Assembly: GCA_039566865.1 (NCBI GenBank)
Contig: CM076943.1
Location: 10,960,001-11,024,000, forward strand
DNA length: 64,000 nt
Direction of reading: 5' to 3'
Source: Aurelia coerulea
Taxonomy: Eukaryota > Cnidaria > Scyphozoa > Semaeostomeae > Ulmaridae
The notes beneath the pieces were generated by a model. It saw nothing but the letters and a program-made list of their open reading frames with translations. It did not search any database and was not told the DNA's origin. The stretch's first letter is position 1; each line of letters opens with the position of its first letter. Shown here one piece after another: positions 60,400 through 64,000 of the stretch. The position numbers and the translations under genes are program-made.

Positions 60400-61650
60400 C
60401 CCAGTGTTGAAACGAAAACTTAGCAAACCTTGCACACACACCACTTCAAAAGTCAGTCTTGTCAAAGGGCCTGAGTTTCATTAAAAAACCAAAACCAACC
60501 CAATCGCCACAAATTTTGTCAAGTTTCTTTCAATTCGAAAGAGGAATGCAACTGCATTATTTCTTCGCCAAACAAGGAATGGATGGACCAGCTCCTCCAT
60601 TTCGAATAAAATCTTCATGGGACCCACCTCAATCAAAAAACAAAAACCTTCAAACATATCTAAACCTGGTCTATAATGAAATCCTTGCAATTCAAACTGC
60701 TCCTGCACCCCAACAAAACCTTTCCGCTGAGGAGGAGGCGGCATTAATACAATTACGCGAAATGAAAATATATAAAGCCAGCAGACAAAGGAGGCAAAAT
60801 TGTTATCTGGTCTAAAACAGACTATCATTCTGAAGCAAAACGCCAGCTAACGATCAAAAGTTCTATTCAAAAATTGAAGGCAACCCTACGGCAGAGCTCG
60901 CCCTCGAAATCGAAACTTTCCTTACACACATAAAGAGCCAAGAACTTATCACCGATGACACATACGATTTTCTTAGACCCAGCCAATCACTCGTACTCCA
61001 GTATTTTACATGCTTCCAAAAATTCATAAAACTGGAATCCCAGGCCGCCCAATAGTCTCAAGATGCAACTCCCCTACCGAACCCTTGTCCAAGTTTCTGG
61101 ATGTTTATCTAAGCCAATCGTAAAACATATCAATTCCTTCGTAAAGGATACAACACACTTCATCAAAATCACAAAAGATATCAAGGGCCTAACTCCAGGA
61201 GATTCTCTTCTCGTCACATTCGATGTCAAATTCTTATATACATGCATACCCCACGATCAGGGAATTCAATAATGTCTCGAAGCCATGCATAATTTCTACG
61301 GGGAAAATTTTCCCCTTCCCCTAAAACATGTGGAGCAAATTCTTAACTTCATACCAAGACAAATTATTTCACCTTCAACAACCAAACCTATCTTCGAATA
61401 CATGGCACAGCTATGGGATCTCCTATGGCATCAAACTATGCAAATATCTTTATAGCAAAAGTTGAAGAGCTCATCCTGTTAACTGCACCTGGTAACAGGA
61501 CAGGACCCCCCTTATCTGGCTCAGGTACATCGATGATATTTATACAATTTGGACACATGGTATCGAGGCTCTGCACACTTTCCACGCTCATATGAACTGG
61601 ATACACCAGACCATCAAATTCGAAAAAAACCCAACCCACTTTTATCCAGA
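60400..61650 (+). pseudogene. Penelope-like element reverse transcriptase (degenerate)
   Basis: Across shifting plus frames: LSKGLSFIKKPKPTQSP and QTYLNLVYNEILAIQ; then ITIPADKGG-type sequence near 60780-60840. Next come [19 protein letters not shown] near 61080, SLLVTFDVKFLYTCIPH (61205-61255), HGTAMGSPMASNYANIF (~61400-61455) and YIDDIYTIW (~61527). The GTAMGSPMASNYANIF and YIDD motifs and the order are those of Penelope-like RTs. There are several frameshifts, and it is cut at ~61650 by a LINE. Confidence 0.85.
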
Positions 61651-61651
61651 G

Positions 61652-63335
61652 AGTATGAAGTGGGTAACACTGTAACAAATTTCTCTTTCAAAGCTGTTTC
61701 AGAGAATGATGTAACGAAAGTTATGAAGAAAATGAAGACTTCGCGTGGCTCTTGTTGTGATGGTATCGCGAGCTTTTTTATAAAGATTGCTTTGCCATTA
61801 ATCTCCGGATCATTATGCGATCTTTTTAATATGCCTTTGTTCTCTGGAAAATTTCCCACAGATTGGAAAATAATAGCGCGTGTTGCTCCAATTTACAAGA
61901 GTGGAGCGAGACATGATTGCTCTAACTATAGACCGATTTCTGTATTGCCAATATTGTCTCGTGCTTTCGAAAAAGTAGTGTATAATCAACTGTATGACTA
62001 CTTAGATAGTAATAGGCTCATATACAAGCATCAGTCTGGTTTTCGATCTTTACACTCAGTCGTCACTAGCCCTATAGCTGGCACAAATGACTGGTATTTG
62101 AATATAGATAGGGGCAAATACACCGGTTTGATTTTCATTGACCTAAACAAGGCATTTGATACAGTAGATCATGTTATCCCACTGAAGAAGCTAGAAAAAA
62201 TACGGAATAAATAAAGCTTGATTTGGTTCACTTCCTACTTGCAGGAGCTGAAAGCAGTTCTGCAAGGTTATTTCCACCTCCTCTAGTATTAACGATATAA
62301 GTTGTGGTGTCCCCCAGGGCTCCTGCGATTTCGCATTCCTCGAAATGCCTTTCTGAACTGCAGAATGATTTAAACCGGGATCTTGTGAATTTACAGAATT
62401 GGCTACATGGCAATAAATTGTCTCCAAACGTTGTAAATACGCAGTCTTTGATAATAGGATCCAGACCAAATATTCAAAGATCGAAAGGCAGACTGAAGCT
62501 AAGCCTAGTTTTCAAATTGGTGATCAAAAGATCAATATGATAACCAATACTAACGTATCTGGGAGTTCAAATTGATGATAAACTCCAATGTGATCAGCAT
62601 ATTGAACAAGTTAAGGCTAAGGCACTACGAGCTCTCGGTCTTATTAAGCATGCCAAGAAATTTCTTCCATCAGGTGATCTGCAGAAAATGTGTAGAGGAA
62701 CTGTTGAGCCACATTTCAGTTATTGCAGCTCGGTTTGGGGTTATTGTAGTGGAACCAAACTTATTTCTCTCCAAAAAATCCATATTAGAGCTGCAAGAAT
62801 AACTACAAATAGTTCTTACGATGCTCTACTCCAAAATCTTGGTTGGCCATCAATTAAAGATCTTATCAGAAAAGAAACAGCATCGCTGACCTATAAAGCA
62901 TTGAACTCACTTGCTCCTCAATATTTTGGGGAACTCTTCACTAAATGCTCACAGAGTAGCGGTCGTAATCTTCGCTCCACTCAAACAAACAATTTGCAGA
63001 TACCTCTTTTAAGAACATGCACAGGTCAAAAAGCATTTTCTTATCGAGGAGCAAAATTATGGAATGAGCTGAACACGGAAACTAAATTGGCGCCGTCCCT
63101 AGCTACCTTTAAAAGATCCATATGAGGAATATGAGAGGTATATTTTATTTCTATATTTACTTTAGTTATACTCGAAATCATGTAATATATTAAGCTACAT
63201 CTAGGTATTGTACATATTTCAATTTTCTTTAGTTTAGGCTTTCCTATTTTTGCACAGGTCAATTTGTAAAACAGTTATATATTACTGAAATTATTCTCAT
63301 GTATAAATATTCAAAAATGAAAATTAAAATTAAAA
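61652..63335 (+). pseudogene. LINE reverse transcriptase inserted in the Penelope-like element
   Basis: VTNFSFKAVSENDVTKVM, FPTDWKIIARVAPIYKSGAR, NYRPISVLPILSRAFEKVV and FIDLNKAFDTVDHVIPLKKL run to a stop at 62214. After a frameshifted CGVPQGSC-type segment with an internal deletion of the Asp-Asp region, LSPNVVNTQSLIIGSRPN and the thumb (TVEPHFSYCSSVWGYC, LLRTCTGQKAFSYRGAKLW) follow. The 3' end is A-rich (~63310-63335). Same family as the LINE at 12116-12836/20182-20410. Confidence 0.85.
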
Positions 63336-63713
63336 AACTTCTTGAGAACATTTTGCGATTAGAATAAATTATTTCCATTGAACAAAGTTTTCCGCTTTGG
63401 TGCGTCTTTGTGAAGACAAAAATGGCTGCTTATCAGAATCAGAGAGCAAGATGACCCGCTGCAAAACTCGACTGAGTTAAACTTTTTTCTCTTGCTCACG
63501 AGCAGCTCATGAGCATGAGAAATATCCGTGTAAGCGGTGTTTGGTGTTAATGTGCATGCTTCACAGAAATGATTCCGTTCAAGTGCAAAATGCAGCTCCA
63601 TGGAAAAAAGTCTTAAGGGTTTCCCAAGTCTTTATTTTGTTAGAGACTTCCAACTGATACTCAAGCAATATAATCAAAAAGGTTTAATTTTACCCAAAAG
63701 CACTTGGATACAT

Positions 63714-64000
63714 CCCCGGGGGGGGGGGGGGTACTCTGGTATATTCAGGATAGGGATGCTCAGGTTACTTTTTTGAGTCTAAAATTTAGGCAAGGATTAT
63801 TTTCTTGGGTCAATGATTTGTACAGTTATTTTTTTGGGTTCAAGAAATTCTGGCTTACTTTTTTGGTCTCAAATATGAGAAAAAGTAAAAAAATCGGGGA
63901 AAATATAATTTACAAACAAAATTAGAGTCAAGTAGCAATACTAAAATAAAAAAAACATAAATATCCAAACACATTATGAGAAATTTAATCAGTTAGGGCA
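63714..64000. mobile_element. Second copy of the hAT-like MITE, truncated by the window edge
   Basis: From the G-run through 'gtactctggtatattcagg', 'tttaggcaaggattatttt' and 'gggttcaagaaattctggc' it follows 11444-11730 nearly base for base. 63336-63713 holds nothing recognised. Confidence 0.85.

Overview
The window is a piece of an intron-rich, AT-rich animal nuclear genome. The supporting evidence is spliced genes with GT-AG introns, an acidic-N-terminus UTP18 ribosome-biogenesis gene, non-LTR (LINE) and Penelope-like retroelements, THAP/Kolobok-type DNA transposons, and dozens of short inverted-repeat elements. The mixture (a Kolobok-like THAP transposase and a P2X7 'ballast' domain protein) fits a marine invertebrate, most likely a cnidarian. 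That assignment is inference. No bacterial operon, rRNA or tRNA gene was seen.

Layout. 1-7500: tandem array of a 162-bp unit whose minus strand reads as a 54-codon repeat and carries a splice-site pair in most units; it decays after about 6150. 7630-10960: a second satellite of about 170 bp, split by a 1.48-kb transposon (8646-10124) with a 9-bp target duplication, then a palindromic element. 11444-11897: a hAT-like MITE; a second copy runs off the right edge at 63714. 12116-20410: a degenerate LINE split by a 7341-bp DNA transposon (12837-20177). The transposon has 19-bp terminal inverted repeats and a TTAA duplication. It carries two convergent spliced genes: a 227-aa P2X7-ballast-domain protein (plus) and a THAP plus DDE transposase (minus, one frameshift). 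21130-23070: another broken LINE.

23990-36625: a complete 13-exon UTP18 gene (525 aa), its introns loaded with MITEs and LINE debris. 37834-39557: foldback element with a THAP fragment and a 330-bp MITE. 42113-48337: an unrecognised minus-strand gene (9 exons, 569 aa) with a predicted acylated N terminus, six tandemly duplicated 84-nt symmetric exons and a Cys/His plus polybasic C terminus. All its exons join in phase. 48680-54600: cluster of small DNA elements, many with perfect 8- or 9-bp target duplications, two of them interrupting one small ORF. 55190-57300: a 9-bp (GTGGAGAGT) minisatellite. 57358-60178: a 2.8-kb element with nested MITE and LINE. 60400-63330: a Penelope-like element cut by a LINE.

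Only three loci look like genes built from several exons: the ballast/transposase pair, which forms one mobile unit; UTP18, a housekeeping gene of the small-subunit processome; and the tandem-exon gene, of unknown role. The two most interesting things are the Kolobok-type transposon carrying a P2X7-ballast gene with mirrored promoters, and the two independent tandem exon/intron arrays (1-6150 and 44561-46329). Splice sites and terminal repeats were read by eye; no database search was possible.
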